Source of the DNA: Vibrio genomosp. F10 str. ZF-129
GTDB taxonomy: Bacteria; Pseudomonadota; Gammaproteobacteria; Enterobacterales; Vibrionaceae
Direction of reading: 5' to 3'
DNA: 64,000 nucleotides
Assembly: GCF_000287055.2 (NCBI RefSeq)
Contig: NZ_AJYQ02000103.1
Coordinates: 1 to 64,000 of the forward strand
Part shown: positions 49,059 through 58,033 of the stretch, piece by piece
Numbering within the stretch: the stretch's first letter is position 1
How the letters are laid out: each line of letters opens with the position of its first letter
Position numbers and translations under genes: made by a program
Notes under the pieces: generated by a model
Database searches by the model: none
What the model was told of the DNA's origin: nothing
The model's input: the letters and a program-made list of their open reading frames with translations, nothing else

Positions 49059-49292
49059 CTACTCAAATTCATTACCTTTATTGTCGAGCTCACGGTGACC
49101 ACACGTTTTACATGTCACATAACGATCCATGTTGTAGTAATGCCCGCCGTTAATAAACTCTCTCAAGAACAGTAAGATTCTACCGCGCATGGTTGTCTGT
49201 GTATCGTAGCTGCTAGGCTTGCGTACTAGGACTTCACCGTGCTTGGTGTCTTGATTGCATTGTTTACAAAAGTGAGTAGCTGGGTATGACAT
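49059..49292 (-). CDS. small zinc-ribbon protein, function unknown
   Basis: 77 residues with two cysteine pairs, CKQC near residue 9 and CKTC near 64, enough for one zinc ribbon. Between them is a basic and aromatic segment (LLFLREFINGGHYYNMDRYV). ATG at 49292 with AAGGA at 7-nt spacing; the longer frame would add 17 hydrophobic residues without support. It is a single gene between convergent rraB and divergent epd, so context gives no function. I do not recognise the family by name. Confidence 0.75.
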   Translation of the reverse strand: MSYPATHFCKQCNQDTKHGEVLVRKPSSYDTQTTMRGRILLFLREFINGGHYYNMDRYVTCKTCGHRELDNKGNEFE

Positions 49293-49522
49293 AGTGCGGT
49301 CCTTTTGGTTGAAAAAATAGGCAAGAAACAGCCAAAAATACACACCACCAATACGTCAGCATCACAATCATTAATATGCTATATGTTGGCGTGGTTGCTC
49401 AAACTGAGTGTTAGCATTAGTCGAGGCAAGTCACGATATTGATGCGCTTTTCACCACTATCAGTTAGTATCTGTAGCACAAACTTTGTGAAGACGATTCG
49501 AGTGAAGTAAGGCAATGGGATT

Positions 49523-50554
49523 ATGTTAAAAGTAGCGATCAATGGATTTGGCCGTATCGGTCGTAACATTCTGCGTGCACTGTATGAAAGTGGTAAAGAC
49601 CATCAAATTAAGATCGTTGCTGTCAATGAGCTAGCTCAGCCAGATGCGATGGCTCACCTTCTTCAATATGATACTAGCCACGGTCGATTTGGAAAAAAAG
49701 TGACGAATGATCAAGAGCATATGTACATTCATCACGGTGATAAAACCATAGATACGATTCGCATTCTTCATTTGGCGGATATTGAATTATTACCATGGCG
49801 AGATCTCGACGTTGATCTTGTTCTCGATTGCACTGGCGTTTATGGATGTCGTGCCGATGGCGAGGCGCATATAGCGGCAGGGGCAAAGAAAGTGTTGTTT
49901 TCACACCCTGGTGACAGCGATCTTGATAACACCATCATCTATGGCGTTAACCACGACACCTTAACTCAGAATGATAGAATCGTGTCTAACGGTTCTTGTA
50001 CAACAAATTGTATTGTTCCAATCATTAAGGTGCTTGATGAGCACTTTGGTATTGAGTCTGGGACGATCACAACCATTCACTCTTCGATGAATGATCAGCA
50101 AGTGATCGATGCTTATCACAGTGATCTGCGCCGAACCCGTTCCGCCAGCCAATCTATTATTCCGGTCGATACTAAGCTTCATAAGGGGATTGAACGGATT
50201 TTTCCGAAATTTTCCAACAAATTTGAAGCCATTTCTGTCAGAGTTCCCACAGTAAACGTCACTGCTATGGATTTAAGTGTCACAATTAATACAAATGTGA
50301 AAGTTAATGACGTAAATCAAACCATTTTGACCGCATCTCAGTGTACATTAGATGGCATTGTTGACTATACTGAAGCGCCGCTTGTTTCTATCGACTTTAA
50401 TCACGATCCTCATAGCGCGATAGTCGATGGTTCACAAACACGAGTAAGCAATGGGCACCTTGTTAAGATGCTCGTATGGTGTGATAACGAATGGGGCTTT
50501 GCGAATCGTATGCTGGATACCGCGCTCGCAATGCAAGCATCCCAGTTCAAATAG
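49523..50554 (+). CDS. epd: D-erythrose-4-phosphate dehydrogenase
   Basis: Oxidises erythrose-4-phosphate to 4-phosphoerythronate, the entry to pyridoxal phosphate synthesis. 343 residues, GAPDH fold. NAD motif [10 protein letters not shown]; catalytic Cys159 in SCTTNC. Distinguished from GapA by [14 protein letters not shown] and [12 protein letters not shown] and by the order epd-pgk-fbaA, as in E. coli. Confidence 0.95.
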   Translation: MLKVAINGFGRIGRNILRALYESGKDHQIKIVAVNELAQPDAMAHLLQYDTSHGRFGKKVTNDQEHMYIHHGDKTIDTIRILHLADIELLPWRDLDVDLVLDCTGVYGCRADGEAHIAAGAKKVLFSHPGDSDLDNTIIYGVNHDTLTQNDRIVSNGSCTTNCIVPIIKVLDEHFGIESGTITTIHSSMNDQQVIDAYHSDLRRTRSASQSIIPVDTKLHKGIERIFPKFSNKFEAISVRVPTVNVTAMDLSVTINTNVKVNDVNQTILTASQCTLDGIVDYTEAPLVSIDFNHDPHSAIVDGSQTRVSNGHLVKMLVWCDNEWGFANRMLDTALAMQASQFK

Positions 50555-50580
50555 AATGGAAAGGATGCCGTGGAGAAATG

Positions 50581-50603
50581 TTTATTTCTAAGGTTGAAAT
50601 AAA
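50581..50603 (+). other. hairpin between epd and pgk
   Basis: 8-bp perfect stem TTTATTTC / GAAATAAA with a 7-nt loop. No T-tract follows. pgk probably has its own stronger promoter in this 152-bp gap, given its codon use. Confidence 0.4.
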
Positions 50604-50706
50604 GCGATGTATCTCCATATAAGTACCAGTTTGAAGAATTATTAGGCTCGGCAGGGTTGCCGGGTTTCCAAAAACTTTATTTATTAAATTATTTGAGAGG
50701 ACAAAC

Positions 50707-51870
50707 ATGTCTGTAATCAAGATGACTGACCTGGAACTTGCAGGTAAACGCATTTTCATCCGTGCTGACCTTAACGTGCCAGTAAAAGACGGTAAAGTAA
50801 CTTCAGATGCACGTATTCTTGCATCGCTACCAACTATCAAACTGTGCTTAGAAGCTGGCGCAAAAGTTATGGTTACTTCTCACCTTGGTCGTCCTACTGA
50901 AGGCGAATACAACGAAGAGTTCTCTCTAGCTCCTGTTGTTAACTACCTAAACGACGCACTAGATTGCGACGTTAAACTCGCTAAAGATTACCTAGATGGC
51001 CTAGAGCTAAACGCGGGTGAACTGGTTGTTCTTGAAAATGTTCGTTTTAACAAAGGCGAAAAGAAGAACGAAGAAGCACTTTCTAAGCAGTACGCAGCAC
51101 TGTGTGACATCTTCGTAATGGATGCATTCGGTACGGCTCACCGTGCACAAGCTTCTACTCACGGTGTTGGTACTTATGCACCTGTCGCGTGTGCGGGTCC
51201 TCTTCTTGCTGCTGAGCTAGAAGCACTTGGTAAAGCAATGGACAACCCAGCTCGTCCATTAGTGGCTATTGTTGGTGGTTCTAAAGTATCAACTAAGCTA
51301 ACGGTTCTTGAGTCTCTTTCTAAAATCGCTGACCAACTGGTTGTTGGCGGTGGTATCGCGAACACTTTCATCGCTGCTGAAGGCCACAACGTAGGTAAGT
51401 CTCTATACGAAGCAGACCTGGTTGAAACGGCTCAAAAGCTCATGAAAGAGTGTGCTATCCCTGTAGCGACTGACGTTGCATGTGCAAAAGCATTTGATGA
51501 AAATGCTGAAGCTGAAATCAAGCACGTTTCTGAAGTTCAAGACGACGACATGATCTTCGACCTTGGCCCTGATTCAACAGCGGCTCTAGCTGAAATCATC
51601 GGCAATGCTAAAACGATTCTTTGGAATGGCCCAGTTGGCGTATTTGAATTCAAAAACTTTGAAGCAGGTACTGCTGGTATTTCTAAAGCAATCGCTGACT
51701 CTGCAGGTTTCTCTGTAGCCGGTGGTGGCGATACGCTAGCGGCTATCGACAAGTTCGGTATTAAAGCTGACGTTTCTTACATTTCTACTGGCGGTGGCGC
51801 TTTCCTTGAGTTTGTTGAAGGTAAAGTACTTCCAGCTGTAGCAATGCTTGAAGAGCGTGCTAAGAAGTAA
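50707..51870 (+). CDS. pgk: phosphoglycerate kinase
   Basis: Transfers phosphate from 1,3-bisphosphoglycerate to ADP in glycolysis. 387 residues, equal to E. coli. [13 protein letters not shown] near the start; GGSKVSTKL and GPVGVFE for nucleotide binding. Codons are strongly biased compared with epd, as for a very highly expressed gene. GAGAGG lies upstream. Confidence 0.98.
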   Translation: MSVIKMTDLELAGKRIFIRADLNVPVKDGKVTSDARILASLPTIKLCLEAGAKVMVTSHLGRPTEGEYNEEFSLAPVVNYLNDALDCDVKLAKDYLDGLELNAGELVVLENVRFNKGEKKNEEALSKQYAALCDIFVMDAFGTAHRAQASTHGVGTYAPVACAGPLLAAELEALGKAMDNPARPLVAIVGGSKVSTKLTVLESLSKIADQLVVGGGIANTFIAAEGHNVGKSLYEADLVETAQKLMKECAIPVATDVACAKAFDENAEAEIKHVSEVQDDDMIFDLGPDSTAALAEIIGNAKTILWNGPVGVFEFKNFEAGTAGISKAIADSAGFSVAGGGDTLAAIDKFGIKADVSYISTGGGAFLEFVEGKVLPAVAMLEERAKK

Positions 51871-51876
51871 TTGATG

Positions 51877-51907
51877 AAAGCGGGAATAAAAATTTCCGCT
51901 TTTTTTA
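51877..51907 (+). terminator. terminator of pgk
   Basis: Stem AAGCGG-GAA / TTTCCGCTT with one bulge, then a T-run. It lies between pgk and fbaA. Confidence 0.7.
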
Positions 51908-51937
51908 TGTTTGTTTGATACAATGCGCGCGTTGTGA

Positions 51938-51949
51938 GCAAACGTTTGC
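51938..51949. promoter_or_regulatory. 12-bp perfect palindrome GCAAACGTTTGC upstream of fbaA
   Basis: Perfect palindrome with the central CG typical of LacI/GalR-family operators, closest to the PurR core. It lies 58 bp upstream of the fbaA start and just after TACAAT, so it could overlap the promoter. The regulator is not known from sequence. Confidence 0.55.
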
Positions 51950-52007
51950 AAGTTTTTAAACTTTAGTTTTTTAATCTTAAAACGATAGAATAAATAGGAC
52001 TTTTTCC

Positions 52008-53084
52008 ATGTCTAAGATCTTCGATTTTGTAAAACCTGGTGTAATTTCTGGCGATGACGTACAGAAAGTATTTGAAGTAGCAAAAGAAAACAAATTTGCT
52101 CTTCCTGCAGTAAACGTAGTCAATACTGATTCAATCAACGGTGTTCTAGAAGCAGCTGCTAAAGTTAAAGCTCCTGTTGTTGTTCAGTTCTCTAACGGCG
52201 GTGCTGGTTTCTTCGCTGGTAAAGGCGTGAAACTTGAAGGTCAAGGTGCACAAATCCTTGGTGCTGTAGCGGGTGCAAAATACGTACACGCTGTTGCTGC
52301 TTCTTACGGCGTTCCAGTTATCCTGCATACTGACCACGCGGCTAAGAAACTTCTTCCATGGATCGACGGTCTACTAGACGCTGGTGAAGAGTTCTTCGCA
52401 CAAACGGGTAAGCCTCTATTCTCTTCTCACATGATTGACCTTTCTGAAGAGTCTCTAGAAGAGAACATCGAAACTTGTGCTAAATACCTAGCGCGCATGG
52501 CTAAAATGGACATGACGCTTGAGATTGAACTAGGTTGTACTGGTGGCGAAGAAGACGGCGTTGATAACACTGATATGGATGCATCTGAGCTATACACTTC
52601 TCCTGAAGATGTTGCATACGCTTACGAGATCCTAAACGCAGTTAGCCCACGTTTCACTATCGCTGCTTCTTTCGGCAACGTACACGGTGTTTACCAAGCA
52701 GGTAACGTAGTGCTTACTCCAACTATCCTACGTGACTCTCAAGCATATTGTGCAGAGAAGTTCGGTATCGCACCTAACGCTCTAAACTTCGTATTCCACG
52801 GTGGTTCTGGTTCTTCTGAAGCTGAAATCCAAGAGTCTATCGGCTACGGTGTTATCAAAATGAACATCGACACTGATACACAGTGGGCAACGTGGGACGG
52901 TATCCGTACTTACTCAGCTGAAAACTTTGATTTCCTTCAAGGTCAAATCGGTAACCCAACTGGTGAAGCTGCGCCAAACAAGAAGTACTACGATCCACGC
53001 GTATGGCTACGTGCTGGTCAAGCTTCAATGGTTACTCGTTTAGAAAAAGCATTTTCTGACCTAAACGCAATCGACGTACTATAA
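52008..53084 (+). CDS. fbaA: class II fructose-bisphosphate aldolase
   Basis: Cleaves fructose-1,6-bisphosphate into triose phosphates with a zinc ion. 358 residues. The zinc and active-site motifs are HTDHAAKKLLPW and GCTGGEEDG; the C-terminal HGGSGSSE binds phosphate. Codon use is strongly biased, like pgk. Confidence 0.98.
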   Translation: MSKIFDFVKPGVISGDDVQKVFEVAKENKFALPAVNVVNTDSINGVLEAAAKVKAPVVVQFSNGGAGFFAGKGVKLEGQGAQILGAVAGAKYVHAVAASYGVPVILHTDHAAKKLLPWIDGLLDAGEEFFAQTGKPLFSSHMIDLSEESLEENIETCAKYLARMAKMDMTLEIELGCTGGEEDGVDNTDMDASELYTSPEDVAYAYEILNAVSPRFTIAASFGNVHGVYQAGNVVLTPTILRDSQAYCAEKFGIAPNALNFVFHGGSGSSEAEIQESIGYGVIKMNIDTDTQWATWDGIRTYSAENFDFLQGQIGNPTGEAAPNKKYYDPRVWLRAGQASMVTRLEKAFSDLNAIDVL

Positions 53085-53106
53085 TTTAGTCTTCGATAAC
53101 CGTTTC

Positions 53107-53133
53107 AAAAACCCGCCTATGGCGGGTTTTTTT
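53107..53133 (+). terminator. terminator of fbaA
   Basis: GC-rich stem AAAACCCGCC-TAT-GGCGGGTTTT followed by more T. Confidence 0.92.
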
Positions 53134-53372
53134 ATGCCTAAAATTCATTTCTAAGACGTGATTAAACCTAGCGAAAAGTGACGAACTTGCGTAATCTGTA
53201 ACAGATTGTTATCAAAAGTGGTCTAGCAACGTAAGTTAACCAAACTCTTACTTTGCAATGCGCCATAAATAAGATATTGTGCCAAAAATTCGACGGCATT
53301 TGTAACGGTTTGTTTCTAAGGCTGCGGGTGTTAAATGTGTTTGGTTTAGATGTATTTTAAGAGGACTAAGAT

Positions 53373-54236
53373 ATGGCAGAGGGCTCACTGGAGATTGAAA
53401 CTCCTTTGGTTGATGGGTTAACACATGCGGAAACGTGGTTAACGAATAATTCCGATTTATTTGTTCAGTATGGTGTGAACATTATTTCCGCAGTACTTAT
53501 TCTGTTTATCGGTAATATGATCGTTAAAGCAGTGGCGAATAGCGTTGCGAAGGTTTTAAAGAAAAAGGATATGGACAAGGCCGTTATTGAATTTATTCAT
53601 GGTCTAGTTCGTTACCTGTTGTTTGTGATTGTTCTTATTGCAGCATTGGGCAGGTTGGGTGTTCAAACCGCTTCTGTTGTTGCTGTTATTGGTGCTGCGG
53701 GTCTAGCTGTGGGTCTTGCTCTGCAAGGTTCGCTTTCAAACTTTGCTGCAGGTGTACTGATTGTTGCATTCCGTCCGTTTAAGTCTGGCGACTACGTGGA
53801 GATTGGTGGGGTTGCTGGTTCAGTTGAATCTATTCAGATCTTCCAAACGGTATTAACAACGCCAGATAACAAAATGGTTGTTGTGCCAAATGGCGGTGTT
53901 ATTGGTAGCCCAATCACTAACTATTCTCGTCATGATACTCGCCGTGTCGATCACGTGATTGGTGTGTCATACAGTGCCGATCTAAAGAAAACGGAACAAG
54001 TTATTCGCGAAACACTTGAAGCTGACCCTCGTTTAATTAAAGAGAAAGGTATTCAAATTGGTGTGAGCGCACTTGCTGATTCATCGGTTAATTTTGTCGT
54101 GCGACCTTGGTGTAAAACCGCCGATTATTGGGATGTTTACTTTGATACGCTTCAAGCGATAAAAATTGCTTTGGATGAAAATGATATCGAAATCCCATTC
54201 CCTCAAATGGACGTACACCTTAATAAAGTCGATTAA
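53373..54236 (+). CDS. mscS: small-conductance mechanosensitive channel MscS
   Basis: A 287-residue inner-membrane channel that opens under membrane tension and releases solutes on osmotic downshock. Three membrane helices; the pore helix TM3 has the Gly/Ala pattern GAAGLAVGLALQGSLSNFAAG. A beta domain (FKSGDYVEIGGVAG) and a C-terminal alpha/beta cage follow. Size and layout match E. coli MscS. No operon partner. Confidence 0.95.
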   Translation: MAEGSLEIETPLVDGLTHAETWLTNNSDLFVQYGVNIISAVLILFIGNMIVKAVANSVAKVLKKKDMDKAVIEFIHGLVRYLLFVIVLIAALGRLGVQTASVVAVIGAAGLAVGLALQGSLSNFAAGVLIVAFRPFKSGDYVEIGGVAGSVESIQIFQTVLTTPDNKMVVVPNGGVIGSPITNYSRHDTRRVDHVIGVSYSADLKKTEQVIRETLEADPRLIKEKGIQIGVSALADSSVNFVVRPWCKTADYWDVYFDTLQAIKIALDENDIEIPFPQMDVHLNKVD

Positions 54237-54284
54237 TAAAAAGACATTTTTAGGTTGGGCCGAATAGCAACGGTCTGCCATAGC

Positions 54285-54346
54285 AAAAGCGAGTTCATCC
54301 AGCCCAGTATGTGAGATATATGGGTTGTATGAGACTCGCTTTTTTA
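54285..54346 (+). terminator. long-stem terminator after mscS
   Basis: Stem AAAAGCGAGT / ACTCGCTTTT (54285-54294, 54334-54343), with an inner stem CAGCCCA / TGGGTTG that includes a G-U pair. It runs into TTTTT. The long two-part hairpin could also be the 3' end of a small RNA. Confidence 0.65.
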
Positions 54347-54518
54347 TTGTTGCTCGCTATAAGCTTCCAGACGTTAATATGATGAAATACAGGGCTGAGT
54401 GAATCTCAATGACAATAAGATAAGTCTAGGTAAAAGTTATGTCAGGTTATTGGTGAAATGGTAGCCAATGGTAAGGGATGGCCTATTATATAAGTGATAA
54501 AACTATAAGGTATTAAAG

Positions 54519-55217
54519 ATGAAGATGTTACCTATTTTGACCTTAGTAACCAGTGGTTTGATGAGCTTAACTGCATTTGCTACTGCCCCTAATTTTCCTC
54601 ATTTAGTGACGACGGGTTACGGGGAAGTTCAGGCAACCCCAGACATGGCAGAGTTTACGGTGAGAGTGGTTGAAACGACCATGACCGCAGAGCAAGCCAA
54701 ACAATCAGTTGATACGGTGGTCGATGACTTTATTGCTCAGCTTAGCCAACATGGCGTGACAAGCGAAAGCATCAATAGCTCAAATTTGTATCTGACCCCT
54801 CAATATCATTACCCTAAAAAAGGCAAACCAGAGCTGGTGGGGTACCGTGCATCTCGTACTGTGACGGTAAAAGTGGATGATTTGACCAAGCTTAATCAAT
54901 ACCTGGATGTCGCCTTAAATGAAGGCATAAATCAGGTTGATGCTATTCGTCTAAAAGTTCGTGATGAAAGCAGATATCAACAACAAGCGCGACTTGCTGC
55001 AATAAAAGACGCCAATGCCAAAGCAAAGTCTTTAGCGCAAGGTTTTGAACAAGAGATAGGTGGCGTATGGCGCATAGACTACAACATGCCAAGTACTCAG
55101 CCTGTTCTTATGCGTTCAATGTCAATGGATGCAAAAGCGGAAAGTAACAGTTATCAAGACTCTACTCTAGTGATTCGAGATAGAGTGGATGTGATTTACA
55201 AGCTTGAGAATGAGTGA
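54519..55217 (+). CDS. periplasmic SIMPL-domain (DUF541) protein
   Basis: 232 residues with a signal peptide cut near residue 22 (SLTAFA then TAPNF). The rest is a SIMPL domain, with GYGEVQATPDMAEFTVRV near its start. E. coli YggE of this family is linked to oxidative-stress defence. The biochemical role is not known. Terminates against pykF. Confidence 0.85.
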   Translation: MKMLPILTLVTSGLMSLTAFATAPNFPHLVTTGYGEVQATPDMAEFTVRVVETTMTAEQAKQSVDTVVDDFIAQLSQHGVTSESINSSNLYLTPQYHYPKKGKPELVGYRASRTVTVKVDDLTKLNQYLDVALNEGINQVDAIRLKVRDESRYQQQARLAAIKDANAKAKSLAQGFEQEIGGVWRIDYNMPSTQPVLMRSMSMDAKAESNSYQDSTLVIRDRVDVIYKLENE

Positions 55218-55282
55218 GTGGCTCAGTAACCACCAGCCTTGAAGAGGCGTGTTAAGGCTTTAAATCTAAGAATGATAGAAAT

Positions 55283-55310
55283 AAAAAAGAGAGCCGAAGC
55301 TCTCTTTTTT
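55283..55310. terminator. bidirectional terminator between the SIMPL gene and pykF
   Basis: Symmetric AAAAAAGAGAGC-CGAA-GCTCTCTTTTTT, usable in both directions. Confidence 0.92.
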
Positions 55311-55332
55311 AACATCAGAATCTAGTCAGTTC

Positions 55333-56745
55333 TTAAAGAACGTGAACAGAAGCTGTGTTAGTTGTACCTGAAGCAACCAGTGCGCCAGAAACCATTAGTA
55401 CGATGTCGCCTTTCTTACCAAGACCAGACTCTAGAGCAATAGTCTTACCGTTGATGTAGAAAGCGTCTGTGCTTTCGATTGAATCAACAAGAACTGGCTT
55501 AACACCTTTGGTCAGTACTAGCTGCGCTGCTGTTTTCTTGTTGGTAGTAAGAGCAAGAATGTTTGCTGTTGGGAAGTACTTACGTACTGAACGTGCAGAC
55601 TTACCGCCTTCAGTTGCAACAACGATTAGAGGAGCAGCTAGCTTCTCTGCTGTGTCTACCGCACCTTTACATACTGCTTCAGTGATACGTAGACGTGGGC
55701 TGTCTAAACGAGAACCTAGCTCAGCTTTAAGAGCGCTGTCAGTACGGTTAGCGATTTGAGCCATGATAGTTACGGCTTCAACAGGGTACTTACCTTTGGC
55801 TGTTTCGCCAGAAAGCATGACAGCATCAGTACCATCCATGATAGCGTTCGCAACGTCACCCGCTTCAGCACGAGTTGGACGTGGGTTGCTGATCATTGAA
55901 TCAAGCATTTGAGTTGCAGTGATAACCATCTTACGTGCGCGGTTACACTTCTCGATCATCATTTTTTGAGCGAAGATTACTTCTTCAGCTGGGATTTCAA
56001 CACCTAGATCGCCACGAGCAACCATGATGCCGTCAGAAGCTTCAAGAATTGAATCGAAGTTATCAACACCTTCTTGGTTCTCAATTTTTGAGATGATGTG
56101 GATGCTTTCGCCGCCATTAGCGTTTAGAAGAGCACGGATTTCTTTAACATCTTCTTCTTTACGGATGAAAGAAGCAGCAACGAAATCAACGCCTTGCTCA
56201 CAACCAAATTTAAGGTCAGCTTTGTCTTTTTCAGAAAGAGCTGGAAGTTGAACAGAAACGCCAGGAAGGTTAACACCTTTGTTTTCACCTAGAGCACCGT
56301 TGTTAAGAACTTTACACTTAACTTCAGTTTCAGACGTTGAGATCACTTCCATTTCGATAAGGCCGTCATCGACTAGAATAGTGTTACCAGCGGTTAGGTC
56401 TTTAGCAAAACCTAGGTAAGTAACAGCAACGATATCTTTATTACCTACAACTGAAGCGTCAGTTGTGAAAGTGAACTCTTGACCAGCTACTAGGTCAACG
56501 TCATTGCCGCCGTCTAGTTTGATCGTGCGGATTTCAGGACCTTTAGTGTCAAGAAGGATAGCAAGTTGCTCGCCTTTTGCTTCCATTACAGTGCGGAAGT
56601 TCGCAATACGAGTGCCGTGCTCTGCAAAGTCACCGTGTGAGAAGTTCAGGCGCATTACGTTCATGCCTGCATTCACTAGCTCAGTTAGTTTCTCAACAGA
56701 TTCAGTTTTTGGGCCGATCGTACATACGATTTTGGTCTTTTTCAT
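55333..56745 (-). CDS. pykF: pyruvate kinase I
   Basis: Makes pyruvate and ATP from phosphoenolpyruvate, the last step of glycolysis. 470 residues, equal to E. coli PykF, the fructose-bisphosphate-activated type. Signature [15 protein letters not shown] (catalytic Lys), and [16 protein letters not shown]. Biased codons, as for a highly expressed gene. Confidence 0.97.
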   Translation of the reverse strand: MKKTKIVCTIGPKTESVEKLTELVNAGMNVMRLNFSHGDFAEHGTRIANFRTVMEAKGEQLAILLDTKGPEIRTIKLDGGNDVDLVAGQEFTFTTDASVVGNKDIVAVTYLGFAKDLTAGNTILVDDGLIEMEVISTSETEVKCKVLNNGALGENKGVNLPGVSVQLPALSEKDKADLKFGCEQGVDFVAASFIRKEEDVKEIRALLNANGGESIHIISKIENQEGVDNFDSILEASDGIMVARGDLGVEIPAEEVIFAQKMMIEKCNRARKMVITATQMLDSMISNPRPTRAEAGDVANAIMDGTDAVMLSGETAKGKYPVEAVTIMAQIANRTDSALKAELGSRLDSPRLRITEAVCKGAVDTAEKLAAPLIVVATEGGKSARSVRKYFPTANILALTTNKKTAAQLVLTKGVKPVLVDSIESTDAFYINGKTIALESGLGKKGDIVLMVSGALVASGTTNTASVHVL

Positions 56746-57167
56746 GGAAGATACTCTCCGGTAAGTAATATTTAAATTTGAAATTGGTTTGTCATTTTAA
56801 TGTAGAACCTGCGTTTAGCATTTCTTATTAGCCAAAACTCATTGGTTTTTAAATAACTACATCAGTCTTGTAAGTCTTTCACTTGTTTTAGTCATTTTAT
56901 GACCAAGTAAAAGCGCAAATATTGGGTTTTTATAGGACTCACCCCACTTGCTTGGGTAAGTTTGCAAACAAATAACGACTAATTCTGTAATTTATTTTCT
57001 TTTCGGGCGCAATTCTACCACCGAATCATTCCAATATCACGGTATAGAGTTGTCTTAGGACAAGGTTTTGGTATGAAATATTTATTTTTTAGATCGAAAT
57101 AAATGGACGATTATCTTTCGTTTTGACTATAATTGGTTTCAGTTCGAAACTTTAAGTGGACTTTTTG
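56746..57167. other. 422-bp divergent control region between pykF and the DeoR-family gene
   Basis: No gene is seen. It contains a two-part inverted repeat (ACTTG-N5-GTCAT-TTT-ATGAC-CAAGT, 56881-56908) and a partial match (about 11 of 15) to the HexR-type palindrome TGTAATTAAATTACA near 56990. It also contains a promoter and CGAAA motifs for the DeoR-type gene, listed separately. Confidence 0.5.
57095..57149 (+). promoter_or_regulatory. promoter and CGAAA operator cluster of the DeoR-family gene
   Basis: A promoter TGGACG-N18-TATAAT (57104-57109, 57128-57133) is bracketed by CGAAA at 57095, TTTCG at 57116 and CGAAA at 57145. Two more CGAAA follow in the first codons (57172, 57177). DeoR/GlpR/AgaR-type repressors bind repeats with this core, so autoregulation is likely. 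Confidence 0.5.
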
Positions 57168-57929
57168 ATGTCGAAACGAAATACACAGCTTAGAAGGCAC
57201 GCCATTTCAAACCTAATTATGGAGTTGGGAGAAGTCAGCGTAGAGGAATTATCCTGTAAGTTTACAACATCTGAAGTCACGATTAGAAAGGATCTGGCTG
57301 AACTTGAGAAAAATGGCCAGCTATTAAGACGCTATGGTGGTGCAATTGCACTACCCAAAGAAGTCGTCAATGAAGAGCTTGGCCCTAAAGTTTCGCCTCG
57401 AAAGATCAAACTTGCAACTGCCGCCGCGAATCTTATTCGAGATCATAATCGCATTGTGATTGACAGTGGCAGCACCACTGCTGCTCTTATACAGCAGTTG
57501 AATCATAAAAACGGATTAGTGGTGATGACCAACTCTTTAAATGTGGCGAATGCGCTGAATGATCTTGAAAGTGAGCCAACCTTATTAATGACCGGTGGCA
57601 CTTGGGATACTCACTCAGAGTCCTTTCAAGGACAAGTTGCAGAGTCTGTGTTGCGCTCTTACGATTTTGATCAGCTATTTATTGGCGCCGATGGGATCGA
57701 TCTTAGCCGAGGAACGACTACATTTAATGAGTTAGTCGGGTTAAGCAAGGTCATGGCTGAGGTGTCACGGGAAGTTGTGGTGATGGTTGAGTCTGAAAAA
57801 CTGGGCCGAAAAATCCCCAATTTAGAATTGGGTTGGGAAAGTATCGATGTATTGGTGACCGATAGCGATCTTTCACCAGAACATTGTGCTGAGATTGAAT
57901 TCAATAATGTGCGAGTCATTCTCGCTTAA
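57168..57929 (+). CDS. DeoR/GlpR-family transcriptional regulator
   Basis: A 253-residue repressor. The N-terminal helix-turn-helix (about 6-57) has VEELSCKFTTSEVTIRKDL and the LRRYGGA end. The C-terminal sugar-phosphate sensor domain has IDSGSTTAAL and FIGADGIDLSRG. The ligand is unknown; a position just upstream of glmS suggests an amino-sugar phosphate, by inference. ATG at 57168 with AAGTGGA; the GTG 12 bases earlier is rejected. Confidence 0.9.
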   Translation: MSKRNTQLRRHAISNLIMELGEVSVEELSCKFTTSEVTIRKDLAELEKNGQLLRRYGGAIALPKEVVNEELGPKVSPRKIKLATAAANLIRDHNRIVIDSGSTTAALIQQLNHKNGLVVMTNSLNVANALNDLESEPTLLMTGGTWDTHSESFQGQVAESVLRSYDFDQLFIGADGIDLSRGTTTFNELVGLSKVMAEVSREVVVMVESEKLGRKIPNLELGWESIDVLVTDSDLSPEHCAEIEFNNVRVILA

Positions 57930-58033
57930 AAATCTCACTTAAAAAGAATGTTAGAAAAGACAACGTCCCTATTTTATGGCTTTCGCTTGCCGCCTTGGGG
58001 ATGAACACAATAAAAATATAATGGAGTAATACT

